From Elusimicrobiota bacterium (GTDB taxonomy: Bacteria; Elusimicrobiota; Elusimicrobia; UBA1565; UBA9628), in assembly GCA_027452025.1 (NCBI GenBank), contig DAIDHI010000002.1, positions 1 through 40,126 of the forward strand: 40,126 nucleotides of DNA, given 5' to 3'. Within the stretch, counting starts at the first letter, position 1. Each line of letters opens with the position of its first letter. Below the pieces are notes generated by a model, which was not told the DNA's origin, ran no database searches, and was given only the letters and a program-made list of their open reading frames with translations. A program made the position numbers and the translations under genes. Shown in pieces: positions 40,078-40,126 of this stretch.

Positions 40078-40126
40078 ATGCAATTGGGCGACCAAGCGCC
40101 GGACTTCTCTCTGCCCGCCGTCGACG
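40078..40126 (+). CDS. Peroxiredoxin/AhpC-TSA-like protein, 5' end (partial)
   Basis: Sixteen codons, MQLGDQAPDFSLPAVD, typical of the N-terminus of AhpC/TSA or Bcp-type peroxiredoxins and related thioredoxin-fold proteins. ATG preceded by a strong AGGAGG. Runs off the right edge. Confidence 0.7.
   Translation, partial: MQLGDQAPDFSLPAVD

Overview
The window is a visibly G+C-rich chromosomal segment from a diderm (Gram-negative-type) bacterium. Evidence for an outer membrane is an AsmA-like protein, a heptosyltransferase-type GT9 enzyme beside a DUF4254 gene, a porin-like protein, a PorV/FadL-like barrel protein and several lipoproteins. The lineage cannot be fixed from sequence alone; a deep-branching diderm such as Elusimicrobiota is only a weak guess. 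Most genes sit in tightly packed operons with TGATG, GTGA or TAGTG overlaps.

Region 1 (1-4900) looks accessory. It holds two divergent pairs, each a signal-peptide protein with cysteine clusters followed by a CPBP-family intramembrane protease (genes at 876-1727 and 122-934 leftward; 2200-2736 and 2833-3633 rightward), then an orphan membrane protein. At 4376-4694 lies a tRNA-Phe(GAA) gene split by a 244-nt group I intron in its anticodon arm. The 3' half of this tRNA is repeated 176 bp downstream, like the scar of an integrative element, and the next gene (a secreted cupin) starts inside the second copy.

Region 2 (4876-10039): cupin, radical SAM protein, a leftward trio of two paralogous subtilases and a diacylglycerol-kinase-family lipid kinase that seems to use a CTG start, and a 55-residue protein with its own good promoter. 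Region 3 (10041-17452, leftward): AsmA-like protein, pyrE, purB, SAM hydroxide adenosyltransferase, RlmI-like methyltransferase and a RecB-type nuclease with an Fe-S cysteine set. Region 4 (17544-21861): DUF4254, GT9, a polyprenol/phytol-kinase-like protein, an HELTH integral membrane protein, a coiled-coil membrane-anchored protein and two tandem receiver-only response regulators.

Region 5 (21933-30141, leftward): a stand-alone Lrp/AsnC sensing domain, a large AT-rich hairpin, a lipoate ligase-like protein and gcvP-gcvH-gcvT (single-chain GcvP), preceded by a PilZ-like gene, a receiver-TM-propeller protein and an OMP-coiled coil-LysM fusion. Glycine cleavage and lipoylation of GcvH are therefore encoded together. 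Region 6 (30247-40126): a novel membrane-anchored protein, two tiny Cys/Gly-rich lipoproteins, an alpha/beta hydrolase, a porin-like protein, an FdxA-type ferredoxin, then a rightward cell-wall operon (L,D-transpeptidase-like lipoprotein, C39/NlpC-P60 double peptidase, Amidase_3, GAF-PAS protein) and the start of a peroxiredoxin-like gene.

The most interesting signals are the intron-split tRNA-Phe with its duplicated 3' half, the twinned secreted-protein/CPBP cassettes, and a recurrent arrangement in which a sigma70-like -10 box lies only 6-8 nt before a start codon that lacks a Shine-Dalgarno sequence, implying leaderless mRNAs.
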